Part shown: positions 16,637-26,297 of the stretch, in pieces
How the letters are laid out: each line of letters opens with the position of its first letter
Numbering within the stretch: position 1 is the first letter of the stretch
DNA from: Phenylobacterium sp.
GTDB lineage: Bacteria > Pseudomonadota > Alphaproteobacteria > Caulobacterales > Caulobacteraceae
Length of the DNA stretch: 64,000 nt
Assembly (NCBI RefSeq): GCF_013822795.1
Contig: NZ_PNLB01000004.1
Coordinates: 173,347 to 237,346, forward strand
Reading direction: 5' to 3'
Translations under genes and position numbers: made by a program
The notes under the pieces: model-generated
The model's database searches: none
Told to the model about the DNA's origin: nothing
What the model saw: the letters and a program-made list of their open reading frames with translations, nothing else

Positions 16637-17670
16637 AACGCCTCGTCGCCATCCTCGCCGCCGTGATGCTGAGCGCCTGCACCCCCTTGATGGTGCAGCA
16701 GGCCGGCGCGCCGCCGTCGAGTTTCCAGGGGCCGCATCTGGAGCGCGACGCGTTCGTCTCGTTCGATGGCGCGCGGCTGGGCCTGAGCCGCTGGGAGGCC
16801 GATGGCGAACCGCAGGCGGTGGTCGTGGCGCTTCACGGGATGAACGACTACGCCAACGCCTTTCACCTGGCCGCGCCCTACTGGGCGCAGAACGGGGTCA
16901 CCACCTACGCCTTCGACCAGCGCGGCTTCGGACGGTCGCCTCATCGCGGCATCTGGGGCGGCGACGAGCTGATGATCGACGACCTGCGGACCATGGTCTC
17001 GGTGGTCCGGACGCGCCATCCGGGCGTGCCGCTGATCGTCGCAGGCGAGAGCATGGGCGGGGCTGTGGCGATCGAGGCCTTCGCCTCCGACGTGCCGCCC
17101 GCCGCCGACCGGCTGATCCTGATGGCGCCTGCGGTCTGGGGCTGGTCGAACCAACCGCTGCCTTACAAGACCATGCTCTGGCTCGCCTCGCGGTTCACCG
17201 CCGCCAAGGTCTACGAGCCGCCCCGCTGGCTGACCAGCCGGGTGAAGCCGACCGACAATCACGAGGAACTGGTGGCCATGGGCCGCGACCCGCTGATGGT
17301 CTGGGGCGCGCGTTCGGACACGCTCTACGGCCTGGTGGCGATGATGGAGCGGGCCTGGGCGGGGACTGGGCAGATCAAGGTCCCGACGCTCTACATCTAT
17401 GGCGCCAACGACGAGATCATTCCGGAGAAGCCGTCGTTCCAGGCCGCCAAGCGGCTGAAGCCGACCGACCGCTCGGCCTACTACAGCAAGGGCTGGCATC
17501 TGATGACCCGCGACCATCAGGGGCCGGTGGTCTGGGCCGACCTGCTGTCGTTCATCAAGACGCCGCAGGCGCCGCTGCCGTCCGGTGCGCCGCCCATTCC
17601 AGGTTCGCCGACCCAGCCCAACGCGCCCATCAACGCCGAGGCCGCGGGGCGAGTCAGAGCAGGCTTGTGA
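16633..17670 (+). CDS. Alpha/beta-hydrolase lipoprotein (monoacylglycerol lipase-like)
   Basis: A 345-residue hydrolase from the GTG at 16633, inside the upstream stop codon. The N-terminus MKRLVAILAAVMLSACTP is a lipoprotein signal with lipobox LSAC, so it is anchored to a membrane facing the periplasm. The hydrolase core shows the oxyanion region LHGMNDYANAF, nucleophile elbow AGESMGGAV, Asp region YIYGANDEIIPEKP and His in SKGWHLMTRD. This resembles monoacylglycerol lipases and lysophospholipases. A proline-rich tail (about 318-345) ends the protein. Confidence 0.9.
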   Translation: MKRLVAILAAVMLSACTPLMVQQAGAPPSSFQGPHLERDAFVSFDGARLGLSRWEADGEPQAVVVALHGMNDYANAFHLAAPYWAQNGVTTYAFDQRGFGRSPHRGIWGGDELMIDDLRTMVSVVRTRHPGVPLIVAGESMGGAVAIEAFASDVPPAADRLILMAPAVWGWSNQPLPYKTMLWLASRFTAAKVYEPPRWLTSRVKPTDNHEELVAMGRDPLMVWGARSDTLYGLVAMMERAWAGTGQIKVPTLYIYGANDEIIPEKPSFQAAKRLKPTDRSAYYSKGWHLMTRDHQGPVVWADLLSFIKTPQAPLPSGAPPIPGSPTQPNAPINAEAAGRVRAGL

Positions 17671-17731
17671 AGCGCAGGGCAGGGGCGTAAGGCGGAGGCA
17701 AGCTCTTCCAGTCTGAGGCTTTGATTGCAGC

Positions 17732-18808
17732 ATGACCTTGTTCGATTCCTCCGCATTCGAGGGTCACGAAGGCGTCCATTCGTTCTTCGATGAAAAAACC
17801 GGCCTGAAGGCGATCGTCGCGGTGCATTCGACCGCGCGCGGGCCCGCGGCGGGCGGCTGCCGGATGTGGCCCTATGCCAGCGCCGAGGCGGCGCTCGACG
17901 ACGCGCTGCGGCTGTCGCGGGCGATGTCCTACAAGAACGCCATGGCCGACCTGGAACTCGGGGGCGGCAAGTCGGTGATCATCGGCGACAGCCGGACGAT
18001 GAAGACCCCGGCGCTGTTCGAAGCCTTCGGCCGTGCGATCGAGGCGCTGAACGGCGTCTACTGGACGGCCGAGGATGTCGGCGTCTCGCCGGTCGATCTC
18101 GGTTATGCGCGCAAGCAGACCCGCTACGTCGCCGGGTTGGAGGGCCACCCGGCCGCCTCCGGCGATCCGAGCCCGGTGACCGCCGAGGGCGTGTTCCGCG
18201 GCGTGCGGCTGGCGGTGCGCCGCGGCCTGAATCGCGAGCTGGACGGGGTGACCGTCGCCATCCAGGGCGTCGGCCATGTCGGCGCTTACCTGGCTGAAAA
18301 GCTGCACGCGGCCGGGGCCAAGCTGATCATCACCGACGTCAATGACGAGGCGCTGTCGCAGGTCGCGGCGCGGACCGGGGCGAGCATCGTGGCGCCGGGC
18401 GCGATCTTCGACGCCGAGGCCGACGTCTTCGCGCCGTGCGCTCTGGGCGGGGCGATCAACGAGAGCACCCTGCCGCGGCTGAAGGCGCGGATCATCGCCG
18501 GCGGCGCCAACAACCAGCTGGCCAGCCCGGAGATCGGCCGCGAGCTGTTTGCGCGTGGGATCCTCTATACGCCCGACTACGTGATCAACGGCGGCGGCAT
18601 CATCAACGTCGCCGGCGAGATCCGCGCTCTGGAGCGCGGCGAAGCGTTCGACCAGGCCTGGGTCGAGGCCAAGCTCGACCGCCTGACCCTGACGCTGGAA
18701 GAGGTGCTCGACCGCGCCGCGTCCGAGGGACGGCCGAGCCACGAAGTCGCCAACGAGATGGCCAAGGCGCGCATCGCCCAGGCCGCCGCGGCCAAGCTGG
18801 CGGCTTAG
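17732..18808 (+). CDS. Glu/Leu/Phe/Val amino acid dehydrogenase
   Basis: A 358-residue NAD-dependent oxidative deaminase. The substrate domain carries the Lys pair of the superfamily in GCRMWPY...MSYKNAMADLELGGGKSVI, and the conserved Asp in YWTAEDVG. The Rossmann domain shows VAIQGVGHVGAYLAEKL and an acidic strand end in LIITDVNDEAL, which favours NAD. Length and the PVTAEGVFRGVRLAV motif put it near leucine/phenylalanine/valine dehydrogenases rather than glutamate dehydrogenases. The exact substrate cannot be fixed. It is monocistronic and overlaps the convergent gene's end by 4 bases. Confidence 0.91.
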   Translation: MTLFDSSAFEGHEGVHSFFDEKTGLKAIVAVHSTARGPAAGGCRMWPYASAEAALDDALRLSRAMSYKNAMADLELGGGKSVIIGDSRTMKTPALFEAFGRAIEALNGVYWTAEDVGVSPVDLGYARKQTRYVAGLEGHPAASGDPSPVTAEGVFRGVRLAVRRGLNRELDGVTVAIQGVGHVGAYLAEKLHAAGAKLIITDVNDEALSQVAARTGASIVAPGAIFDAEADVFAPCALGGAINESTLPRLKARIIAGGANNQLASPEIGRELFARGILYTPDYVINGGGIINVAGEIRALERGEAFDQAWVEAKLDRLTLTLEEVLDRAASEGRPSHEVANEMAKARIAQAAAAKLAA

Positions 18809-19269
18809 GCCGCCTTCTCGGCGACCCACTTGCGCGGATGCTGCGTGCGGAAGCCGACCGCCAGCCGGTTCCAGACGTTGATCGCGCCGATCAGCATGGT
18901 CAGCTTCACGGCCTCGCCCTCGTCGAAGTGCTCGCGCATGGTCGCGTAGTCGGTGTCCGGCGCGCGGGTCTGGGCGATCAGGGTCAGGGAGTCGGTCCAG
19001 GTCAGCGCCGCCTTCTCCCGCGGGGTGAACAGCGAGCTCTCCCACCAGGCCGACAGCAGGTACAGGCGCTCTTCGCTCTCGCCGTGAGCGCGGGCGTCGC
19101 GGGTGTGCATGTGGATGCAGAAGGCGCAGCCGTTGATCTGGGAGGCGCGGGTCTTCACCAGCTCGATCAGGCTGTGTTCGAGCCCGGAGGACACTACGGC
19201 CTCTTCGAGCGCGGTCATGGCCGCGATCATTTCCGGGGCGGCGGCGAAGGGGTTCAGGCGAGCAGACAT
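18805..19269 (-). CDS. Carboxymuconolactone decarboxylase/AhpD-like protein
   Basis: A 154-residue protein from the ATG at 19269. The redox centre NGCAFCIHMH (Cys48, Cys51, His55) matches the CxxCxxxH motif of AhpD-like alkylhydroperoxidases. The remainder has helical segments (SLIELVKTRASQ, VKLTMLIGAINVWNRLAVGF) of the CMD fold. Such proteins usually reduce peroxides or have unknown substrates. The start choice relies on the family beginning MSARLNPF; an earlier in-frame start would add a proline-rich leader. Confidence 0.88.
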   Translation of the reverse strand: MSARLNPFAAAPEMIAAMTALEEAVVSSGLEHSLIELVKTRASQINGCAFCIHMHTRDARAHGESEERLYLLSAWWESSLFTPREKAALTWTDSLTLIAQTRAPDTDYATMREHFDEGEAVKLTMLIGAINVWNRLAVGFRTQHPRKWVAEKAA

Positions 19270-19348
19270 GGGGAGGTCCTGTGCTTGGGGTTCAGCAACA
19301 GGACGCGCTGGCCCCGCGCCGTGTGACACGGCGCGGAGGTATTTCGCC

Positions 19349-19564
19349 CTAGAGCAGGCGCGGCAGAACGAAGACCGCCAGCAGCACGAGGATCGCGACG
19401 ATCAGGATCAGGCCGGCGTGCTTGCGCCCACCGAGCATCGAGCCGCCCGACTTCGCCTGTCGGGCGGCTTTCTCGCGGGCGGCCTTGGCCGCCGCCTCGC
19501 GAGCCTGGACGGCCTTTCGATGCTGGGCGAGGTCGACGACCTCAGGATCCTTCTCGGGCTTCAT
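19349..19564 (-). CDS. Small single-helix membrane protein
   Basis: A 71-residue protein. A basic, alanine-rich helix (about 12-38, likely coiled coil or disordered) is followed by a C-terminal membrane helix (GLILIVAILVLLAVFVLP, about 51-68). This is a tail-anchored layout. The gene lies 20 bases downstream of the MFS stop on the same strand, so it may be co-transcribed. I do not recognise a family. Confidence 0.68.
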   Translation of the reverse strand: MKPEKDPEVVDLAQHRKAVQAREAAAKAAREKAARQAKSGGSMLGGRKHAGLILIVAILVLLAVFVLPRLL

Positions 19565-19584
19565 ACGATCGATCTAGCACGCCT

Positions 19585-20925
19585 TCAGAGTGAGGCCATC
19601 CGTGCGGTGCGCGGTTCCTTCACAACGGTGAGAAGGATGACCAAGCCGACGACCAGGAAGCCGATCGAAGCGCCGAACACCACGTTGAAGCCGTAGTGGT
19701 CGGCGATGAAGCCGCCGGCCAGCGGACCGAGCGAGGCCATGATGCCCTCGGCGGTCGAGGAAATGGCGATGCGCATCGGCATCTCGGCCCGGGAGCCGAA
19801 CTCCAGGATCATGGTCTGGGCGGCCATCATGTAGCCGGACTGCGCCGCGCCGAGGCCGAAGAAGGCCACGAACACTGCCCACGGCTCATGGTTCAGCATC
19901 AGCAGGGTCGTGGCCGCCGCCCAGCCGATCAACGAGCAGACCAACACCAGCTTGAAGCCGGTCTTGTCGCCGAGATAGCCCCAGACGAGGTTCGACAGGG
20001 TGTCGGCGCCAAGGTAGGCGAGGCTGAGCAGGCCCAGCGTCATGCCGTCCAGCTTCATCGTGGAGGAGACGAAGATGATGTAGAACGGCGTCGCGATCCG
20101 GCTGGCCGTGGCGACCATCTGCACCACCAGGAACCAGGCATAGCCCTTGTCGGACATGATCAGCGCCGGGAAGTCTTTGAGGCGGTCTCGGAACCTGGCC
20201 TGGGCCGGCAGGTTCGGGGGCTCGGGCTCCTTCAGCAGGATTTGCAGCGCCCATAGGCCCATGGTCGTCAGGAAGGCGGCGAGGGCGAACGTGGTGGCGT
20301 AGCCGTTGCCGAGCACATTGCCTTCGATGAGATATTTGCCGGCCGCCCAGGCGAGGGCGGCGGCGATAAGCCCGCCGGTGGCGTTGCGCCAGGCCTGCAG
20401 ACGGCCGCGGCGGCTGAGCGGAATGACCTTGGCCATCAGCAGGCCGAAGACCACCCGCTGGGTGCCCATGAACAGCCCGAACAGGAACATCAGGATCATC
20501 ATGGTGACGACCAGCGACTGACCCTTGAGGAACCAGCCGGCTAGCGCCATGCCGACGATCTGGACACGGGCCAGGCCGCCCATCCAGACGGCGGCTGGCA
20601 TGACCTTGCTGCGGTGTTCGATCTGGGTGGCGCCGAAGATCGGCGAAATCACGCTGCCGACCTGCTGCAGCGCCAGGCCGAGGCCGACGATGGTGTTCGA
20701 TCCGGAGATCATGTGCAGGTAGGCGGGGAGGAAGGTCGGCGCGTTGATCAACCTGAACCCGGTCATGCCGAGCATGCCGTGCAGGTAGTTGCCGATGTAG
20801 TTGCGCTTCAGATTGTCCCAGACGAACTTCTCGTAGGCGGCTTCCTTCTCCGCCAGGGTGAGCTCGACAGGGGCGTCTTCAGACACGGCGACGGCCGCGT
20901 CCTCTCTTGAAATATGTGCTTCCAA
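19585..20925 (-). CDS. MFS transporter
   Basis: A 446-residue inner-membrane transporter with about 12 hydrophobic helices. A long hydrophilic N-terminal segment (about 35 residues, ending DNLKRNYIGNYLHG) precedes helix 1. The loop between helices 2 and 3 reads GATQIEHRSKVMPAAVWMGG, a degenerate MFS motif, and there is a central cytoplasmic loop (KEPEPPNLPAQARFRDRLKD). The only start codon that fits is a TTG at 20925. The substrate is not predictable. The 5' leader contains a strong hairpin at 20934-20970. Confidence 0.85.
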   Translation of the reverse strand: MEAHISREDAAVAVSEDAPVELTLAEKEAAYEKFVWDNLKRNYIGNYLHGMLGMTGFRLINAPTFLPAYLHMISGSNTIVGLGLALQQVGSVISPIFGATQIEHRSKVMPAAVWMGGLARVQIVGMALAGWFLKGQSLVVTMMILMFLFGLFMGTQRVVFGLLMAKVIPLSRRGRLQAWRNATGGLIAAALAWAAGKYLIEGNVLGNGYATTFALAAFLTTMGLWALQILLKEPEPPNLPAQARFRDRLKDFPALIMSDKGYAWFLVVQMVATASRIATPFYIIFVSSTMKLDGMTLGLLSLAYLGADTLSNLVWGYLGDKTGFKLVLVCSLIGWAAATTLLMLNHEPWAVFVAFFGLGAAQSGYMMAAQTMILEFGSRAEMPMRIAISSTAEGIMASLGPLAGGFIADHYGFNVVFGASIGFLVVGLVILLTVVKEPRTARMASL

Positions 20926-20933
20926 TCGCGTCC

Positions 20934-20970
20934 CGCCCGCGCGCGGATCGCTAAATGGGTCGCGCGGGCG
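20934..20970 (-). promoter_or_regulatory. Strong hairpin in the 5' leader of the MFS gene
   Basis: CGCCCGCGCG at 20934-20943 pairs perfectly with CGCGCGGGCG at 20961-20970 across a 17-base loop. It ends only 8 bases before the TTG start codon of the MFS gene on the minus strand. Such a structure would cover or sit next to the ribosome site and could regulate translation. No riboswitch family is recognised. Confidence 0.5.
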
Positions 20971-21115
20971 ACTCCCTAATCATTACGGCTAAATTTTATG
21001 CCGACCGTCGTACCAGAGTCCGATACCGCGGGGGAAGGGGCGCGCGGGGCCCAGAGCGCAAACGGCTTCGATAGAATCTGATCGCGCTCTGAGCTTTTTG
21101 GATTTGGAGCATGCG

Positions 21116-21143
21116 CCCGCCGAACCTGAGCCGGTCCGGCGGG
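21116..21143 (-). terminator. Possible terminator hairpin after the TonB receptor gene
   Basis: CCCGCCG at 21116-21122 pairs with CGGCGGG at 21137-21143 over a 14-base loop, 12 bases beyond the receptor stop codon. There is no U-tract on the minus-strand side, so if it terminates transcription it does so inefficiently or with Rho, or it only protects the mRNA 3' end. The rest of the 230-base gap to the MFS gene holds one further 8-bp inverted repeat (21052-21059 with 21084-21091) and no gene. Confidence 0.4.
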
Positions 21144-21155
21144 ATCACGCTGTCG

Positions 21156-23420
21156 TCACCAACGAGTTTCGAGGACGGCCCCGAAAACGCGCGGCGCGCC
21201 GTACATAGCGCGGTTGAGGGTCGGCTGGCGGAACTGGACGTACTCTTCGTCGAGCAGGTTGGTCGCGTAGGCGGCCAGGGTCCAGCGTTCGGCCTGGTAG
21301 CCGATCTTGCCGCCCAGCAGGGTGCGGGCGTCGAGCTTGTTGGCGCTCTGGGTCGGGCCCGAGACGCCGTAGGACTCGCTGCGATAGCCGGCGTCCAGGT
21401 TGACGAACACGCCGTTGGCCCAGCGATAGGCGCCGCCGAGGTTCAAGGTCCATTCCGGGGCGAAGGCGAACTCGCTGCCCGACAGGTCGATGGTGGTCGT
21501 CCCGGCGCGGATGGTGAAGTCGTCGAACTCGGTGTGGCTGTAGCCGACCGAGCCGTAGATGTCCCAGGCGGCCGACGGGCGATAGGCCGCTTCGAGTTCG
21601 GCGCCGTAGAGGGTCGAGGCCCCGGCGTTTTCGGTCTGGTAGTCGTACGGCGTGGCGCTGAGGTTCACGACCACCTGCTGGTCGGTCCAGTCGACATAGT
21701 AGGCGTTGGCGTTGACCGTCAGGGCGCCGTCCAGCCAGCTGGTGCGCGCGGCGATCTCGTAGTTCCAGGTGTATTCCGGATCATAGGGCACGACCGCCGA
21801 GCGGATGACGTTGATGTTGGCGCCGCCTGAACGATAGCCGCGCTGGGCCACGAAGCTCAGCGAGGCGTCCTCGGTCAGGTCGTACTTCAGCCCGACCTTC
21901 GGCAGGAACGCCTCGAAGGTGCGCGAGGTCTCCGGCTGGTTGGCGGTGGCCTGGGCGACGTAGAGGCCGACGACCTGGTTCAGTCCGGCGATCACCGGGG
22001 CCAGGGCGCCGAAGGCGGCGGGGTTCGGATAGGTCCCGGCGAAGCGCGTGGCCTGGGCCACCGACAGGGTGTTCTCTTCGCGGTCATAGCGGAAACCTGC
22101 CAGCAGCGAGAGCTGCGGGGTCAGCTGGTAACGGCCGTCGGCGAACAGGGCGACGGTCTGGATCTCTTCCGGCGCGCGGCCGGCGAAGTCGACCGAGACC
22201 GCGGGTAGGGCCGCGACATAGGCGTTGGCCGCGGCGTTGGCGGTCGCCGCCGGCAGGTTGAACGGCGCGCTCATCAGCACGCCCAGCAGGGTGGCGCGCG
22301 GCGTGGCCAGGGCGTTGCGCGTGGCGACCGAGAAGTCGCGATCGCGATTGGCGAAGTAGAGGCCGGCGAGGCCGGACAGACGCTCGCCTTCATAGTGCAG
22401 CCGCAGTTCCTGCGAGATCGAGCGGTCGAGATCGTGTTCTTGGCCATAAGCGATCGAGGCCGGGCCGCCGTCCATGTCGAACAGGCTGTCGCTGCGCACC
22501 TTGCTCCAGGCGGTCACCGAGGTGAGCTTGAGCTGGTCGGAGATGGCGTAGTCGGCGTTGACCGTCAGGATGTCCGAGGTGCTGCGGGTTTGGCCCGGAT
22601 AGTCGCTGGTGGCGACGCGGTTCTCGGCCGGGTTCGGGACGTCGGAACGCGAGTAGCTGTAGATGTAGCCGCCCTTGTGCCGGTTGTGCAGCACGCTGGC
22701 GCGCACGGTCAGGTCAGGCAGGGCCGAGGGCGTGAACAGCAGCTTGCCGCGGACGGTGGTCGACAGCAGCGGGTCTTCCTGGGTCTTGCGGGTGGTGTTG
22801 TAGGTGAAGCCTTCGGCGTTGCGGTCCTCGAACGACAGGCGGAAGGCCAGTTGGTCGGCGACGATCGGACCGCCGGCGGCGAAGGCCAGGATGCGGGACT
22901 CGTCGTCGGCCAGGTCGGCGCGGGCCACGCCGCTCCAGGTCCAGGTCGGGTCGTTGCTGCGCAGGACGATGGCGCCGGCCAGGGTGTTACGGCCCTGCAG
23001 GGTCGATTGCGGGCCGCGCAGAATCTCGGCCTGGGCGATGTCCCACATGTTCAGCGGGCCGGCGGCCAACGCGCGGTCGGGCAGGGCGGCGCCATCGAGA
23101 TAGACGGTGGCCAGGCCGCCGCTGCCGCCGCCCGAGACGCCGTTGTTGGCGACGCCGCGGATGGTGAAGCCAAAGCCCTGATAGGTCTCGGCGACGTTGG
23201 CGGCGTGGTTCACCAGATCGCCGAGGTCCTGGATGTTGCGGGCGTCGAGGCTGCGCTCGGTGAACAGGGCGACGCTGGCGACGGTGTCCTGCAGGCTACG
23301 GTCGGTCTTCTCGCCGGTGACGATCAGCTCCTCGACCTGCGGCGCGTCGGCGGCGAGCGCGGCGCTGGAGGACAGGAGCGCGGCGGCGGCCACGCCGCCG
23401 GCGAGAACAAGGCGATACAT
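21156..23420 (-). CDS. TonB-dependent outer-membrane receptor
   Basis: A 754-residue receptor from the ATG at 23420, which has GGAAAG about 9 bases upstream; a GTG at 23447 is the alternative. The signal peptide ends ...SSAALA before ADAPQVEELIVTGEK, the EELIVTGE stretch being the TonB-box region. The plug domain includes DTVASVALFTERSL, LRGPQSTLQGRNTLAGAIV and PTWTWSG. The barrel ends ...PRVFGAVLETRW with a terminal aromatic residue. It imports a ligand across the outer membrane using TonB energy. It lies 43-70 bases after the molybdenum enzyme gene on the same strand, so its ligand may be that enzyme's substrate. Confidence 0.93.
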   Translation of the reverse strand: MYRLVLAGGVAAAALLSSSAALAADAPQVEELIVTGEKTDRSLQDTVASVALFTERSLDARNIQDLGDLVNHAANVAETYQGFGFTIRGVANNGVSGGGSGGLATVYLDGAALPDRALAAGPLNMWDIAQAEILRGPQSTLQGRNTLAGAIVLRSNDPTWTWSGVARADLADDESRILAFAAGGPIVADQLAFRLSFEDRNAEGFTYNTTRKTQEDPLLSTTVRGKLLFTPSALPDLTVRASVLHNRHKGGYIYSYSRSDVPNPAENRVATSDYPGQTRSTSDILTVNADYAISDQLKLTSVTAWSKVRSDSLFDMDGGPASIAYGQEHDLDRSISQELRLHYEGERLSGLAGLYFANRDRDFSVATRNALATPRATLLGVLMSAPFNLPAATANAAANAYVAALPAVSVDFAGRAPEEIQTVALFADGRYQLTPQLSLLAGFRYDREENTLSVAQATRFAGTYPNPAAFGALAPVIAGLNQVVGLYVAQATANQPETSRTFEAFLPKVGLKYDLTEDASLSFVAQRGYRSGGANINVIRSAVVPYDPEYTWNYEIAARTSWLDGALTVNANAYYVDWTDQQVVVNLSATPYDYQTENAGASTLYGAELEAAYRPSAAWDIYGSVGYSHTEFDDFTIRAGTTTIDLSGSEFAFAPEWTLNLGGAYRWANGVFVNLDAGYRSESYGVSGPTQSANKLDARTLLGGKIGYQAERWTLAAYATNLLDEEYVQFRQPTLNRAMYGAPRVFGAVLETRW

Positions 23421-23490
23421 CGAGGGGCTTTCCGGAACTTGCTGCACGCCGCGAGGGGAGGCGGCGCGGCCCGGAAATAGCCGCCGCGGG

Positions 23491-25746
23491 TTAAGACTTG
23501 GTCTTCAAGGCGTTGAGCACGGCTTCGGGCCGGATCGGCAGGTGACGGACCCGCGCGCCGCAGGCGTTGAAGATCGCGTTGCCGATCGCCGGGCCGACCA
23601 CGGTGGTCGCCGGTTCGCCCAATCCGACCGGAACTTCCGCGCTCTCGATGAACTCGATGTCGAGGGCGGGGGTGTCGGCCATCCGCAGCGGCGTGTAGCC
23701 GTCGAGGTTGGTGTCGCGCGGCGATCCGTTCTCGAATTCGGTGCCCTCGAAGAGCGCCAGGCTCATGCCCCAGAGCGCGGCGCCCTCCATCTGGGCGAGC
23801 GCGCCTTCGGGCGAGACGATGGTCCCGGCGTCGGCGACCAAGGTCAGCTTCTCGACCTTCACCGCCCCGCTGGCGGCGTCGACCTTGACCCGCGCCGCAC
23901 AGGCGACCCAGGTCGGCATGTCGCGCTCCTGGCCGAAGGTGGTGGCGATGCCGAGCCCGGTTCCCTTGGGCAGCTGTTGGCCCCAGCCGGCCTTGGCGGC
24001 GAGGCGCGAGAGCACTGCGGCCTGGCGCTTGGCGCCGCCGACCGAGTTGGGCGGGGTTCCGGCGTTGCGGCCCGCGCCGTCCAGCATGGCCAGCCGGAAG
24101 GCCAGCGGGTCCTTGCCCACCGACTGGGCCGCTTCGTCCATGAAGCACTCGACCGCCCAGTTGGTCCAACCCGGGCCGACGGAGCGCAGCCAGCCCGGGC
24201 GGAACGCGCGATTGGCCAGGTCGTTGGGCACGGCGCGCACGCGCTGGGCGCCGACGCTATACCAATGATTGGCGCCGCTGATCGCGAATGGGTCGTAGGC
24301 GACGTCGTTCGCGCCCTTGGGCATGAAGAACGGGGCCATGACCTGGGTCGGCCAGCCGGCGCAGGCGGCGTGGTCCATGGCGGTCACGCGCCCGCCCTCG
24401 CCGAACGCCATCTTCACGACCTGGACCGAGGGCGAGCGGAAGGAGTCGAAGCGGCTGTCGTCGGCGCGGGTGCAGACCATCTTCACCGGCCGGCCGAGCG
24501 CCTTGGCGGCCAGTGCGGCGGGCACCGCATAGTCGCCGTTGAGCCGCCGGCCGAAGCCGCCGCCCAGCAGGTAGGTCTTCAGGACGATCTTGTCCTCAGG
24601 CACGCCTAGGGCCTTGGACAGCCATGGCAGAACCAGCGATTGCCACTGGTTGCCGGTGTGGATCTCGTAGGAGCCGTCCTTGTTCACCAGGGCCAGGGCG
24701 TTGACCGGCTCGAGCTGGAAGTGCAGGGCGCTGGCGGTGGTGTAGGTGCGCTCCAGCTTGGTCTTGGCGGCCGCAAATGCCGCATCGACGCCGGGATCTT
24801 CGACCACCAGGGCGCCGGCCTTGGGATCGGCGATCAGGGCGCTGGCGCGCTTCTGGATGTCGGCCTCCGAGGTCTTGGCGGTGTCGCCCGAGCTCCACTC
24901 CACCTTGATCAGTTCGCAGGCGGCGTCGGCGGCGACGAAGCTTTCGGCGATGACCATCGCCCAGCCGGGGACGGTGTTCGACGGGTCCTCGAGGGTGATC
25001 GTCCTGATGTAGCCGGGCACCGCCTTGGCGGCGCTGTCGTCGACGGAGACGACCTTGGACTCGTTGCGGGTCGGCGGGATCTTCGGCCGGGCGTAGACCA
25101 TGCCGTCGACCTTGGCGTCGATGCCGAACTTGCCCGAGCCGTCGACCTTCTCACCGATGTCGAGCTGGGCCGAGGGCTTGCCGACCAGCCGGCGGTCTGC
25201 GGCCTTCTTGATCGGCATCTTGCCGAGTTCGTCGGCAGTGAAGCTGCGCTTGAGATTTCCGCGCGCGACGATGTCGCCGTACCCGATCGACTTGCCGCCG
25301 CCGCTGACGGCGCTATTGGCCGCCGTGCAGGTTTTCGGATCGACGCCGAGCAGCTTGGCGCCCTCCTCGATCAGCACCATGCGGCCGGCCGCGCCGGCCT
25401 GGCTCATCAGGGGGTAGCTCTGCCAGACCGACCAGCTGCCGCCGGTGACCATCAGGCCCCACTTGGCGGCGGAATCGACGTGGTTGATGCGGACCTTGGA
25501 CCAGTCGGCCTCAAGCTCGTCGGCGACGATGCGGGCGATGGCGGTGCCGACGTGCTGGCCCATCTCGGCCCGGATCACGTTGACGGTGACGATCCCGTCG
25601 CGGCCGATCGAGTACCAGATGGTCGGCTCGAAATCGCCGGCCGCGGCGGCGGCGTCGTCGGGACCGACCGCGAAGGTCATGGCCGCGCCGGTGGCGGCGA
25701 TCGCGGCCAGGAAGCCGCGGCGCGAGAAGGGGGCGATCGCGTTCAT
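23491..25746 (-). CDS. Molybdopterin-binding subunit of a Mo-hydroxylase (IorB-like)
   Basis: A 751-residue large subunit of the xanthine oxidase family, closest in layout to isoquinoline 1-oxidoreductase beta. A twin-arginine signal ([17 protein letters not shown]) predicts folded export to the periplasm. The chain then has the aldehyde oxidase/xanthine dehydrogenase core: [44 protein letters not shown], and near the C-terminus [19 protein letters not shown], where Glu is the catalytic base. It pairs with the upstream 2Fe-2S subunit (4-base overlap). No FAD subunit or cytochrome gene is near. Confidence 0.9.
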   Translation of the reverse strand: MNAIAPFSRRGFLAAIAATGAAMTFAVGPDDAAAAAGDFEPTIWYSIGRDGIVTVNVIRAEMGQHVGTAIARIVADELEADWSKVRINHVDSAAKWGLMVTGGSWSVWQSYPLMSQAGAAGRMVLIEEGAKLLGVDPKTCTAANSAVSGGGKSIGYGDIVARGNLKRSFTADELGKMPIKKAADRRLVGKPSAQLDIGEKVDGSGKFGIDAKVDGMVYARPKIPPTRNESKVVSVDDSAAKAVPGYIRTITLEDPSNTVPGWAMVIAESFVAADAACELIKVEWSSGDTAKTSEADIQKRASALIADPKAGALVVEDPGVDAAFAAAKTKLERTYTTASALHFQLEPVNALALVNKDGSYEIHTGNQWQSLVLPWLSKALGVPEDKIVLKTYLLGGGFGRRLNGDYAVPAALAAKALGRPVKMVCTRADDSRFDSFRSPSVQVVKMAFGEGGRVTAMDHAACAGWPTQVMAPFFMPKGANDVAYDPFAISGANHWYSVGAQRVRAVPNDLANRAFRPGWLRSVGPGWTNWAVECFMDEAAQSVGKDPLAFRLAMLDGAGRNAGTPPNSVGGAKRQAAVLSRLAAKAGWGQQLPKGTGLGIATTFGQERDMPTWVACAARVKVDAASGAVKVEKLTLVADAGTIVSPEGALAQMEGAALWGMSLALFEGTEFENGSPRDTNLDGYTPLRMADTPALDIEFIESAEVPVGLGEPATTVVGPAIGNAIFNACGARVRHLPIRPEAVLNALKTKS

Positions 25747-26213
25747 GCCTTGGCTCCCTGCATCTTGGAGCTGGCCAGCTTTATGGCCTTCCTGATCCGG
25801 ACATAGGACATGCAGCGGCAGAGGTTGCCGTTCATGGCGTCGTCGATCTGGGCGTCGGTGGGATTGGGCGTCGACTTCAGCAGCGCCGCAGCCGACATGA
25901 TCTGGCCCGACTGGCAGTAGCCGCACTGCGGGGCCTGGGCCTCGATCCAGGCGGTCTGCAGCGGATCGCGGCCGTTGGCGTCCAGCCCTTCGATGGTGGT
26001 GATGGCGTGGCCGGCGATGGAGCTGACCGGCGTGACGCACGCGCGCACCGGCTCGCCGTCGAGGTGCACCGTGCAGGCGCCGCAGCCGCCGATGCCGCAG
26101 CCGAACTTGGTGCCGGTGAGGCCGAGCTCGTCGCGGATGGCCCAGAGCAGCGGGCTATCGTCTGGGCCTTTGACCGTGACCTCGCGGCCATTCAGTTTGA
26201 ACGTCGTCGCCAT
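25743..26213 (-). CDS. 2Fe-2S subunit of the Mo-hydroxylase (IorA-like)
   Basis: A 156-residue electron-transfer subunit. The plant-type ferredoxin cluster ligands are [16 protein letters not shown] plus a downstream Cys, and the second, helical cluster domain shows [12 protein letters not shown] and NLCRCMSY. It passes electrons from the Mo-pterin site of the partner to an outside acceptor. The gene lies just upstream of the catalytic subunit, with ATGA overlap, and is first in the operon with that subunit and the TonB receptor. It has no signal peptide, so export would depend on the Tat signal of its partner. Confidence 0.94.
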   Translation of the reverse strand: MATTFKLNGREVTVKGPDDSPLLWAIRDELGLTGTKFGCGIGGCGACTVHLDGEPVRACVTPVSSIAGHAITTIEGLDANGRDPLQTAWIEAQAPQCGYCQSGQIMSAAALLKSTPNPTDAQIDDAMNGNLCRCMSYVRIRKAIKLASSKMQGAKA

Positions 26214-26297
26214 GCAGCCCTAAGCCTCCATGCGTCCCCCGACAACACCGGTACGGGACGCCAAGCTAGGCCGGGGCGCAACTCCTTTTTGCGCGCG

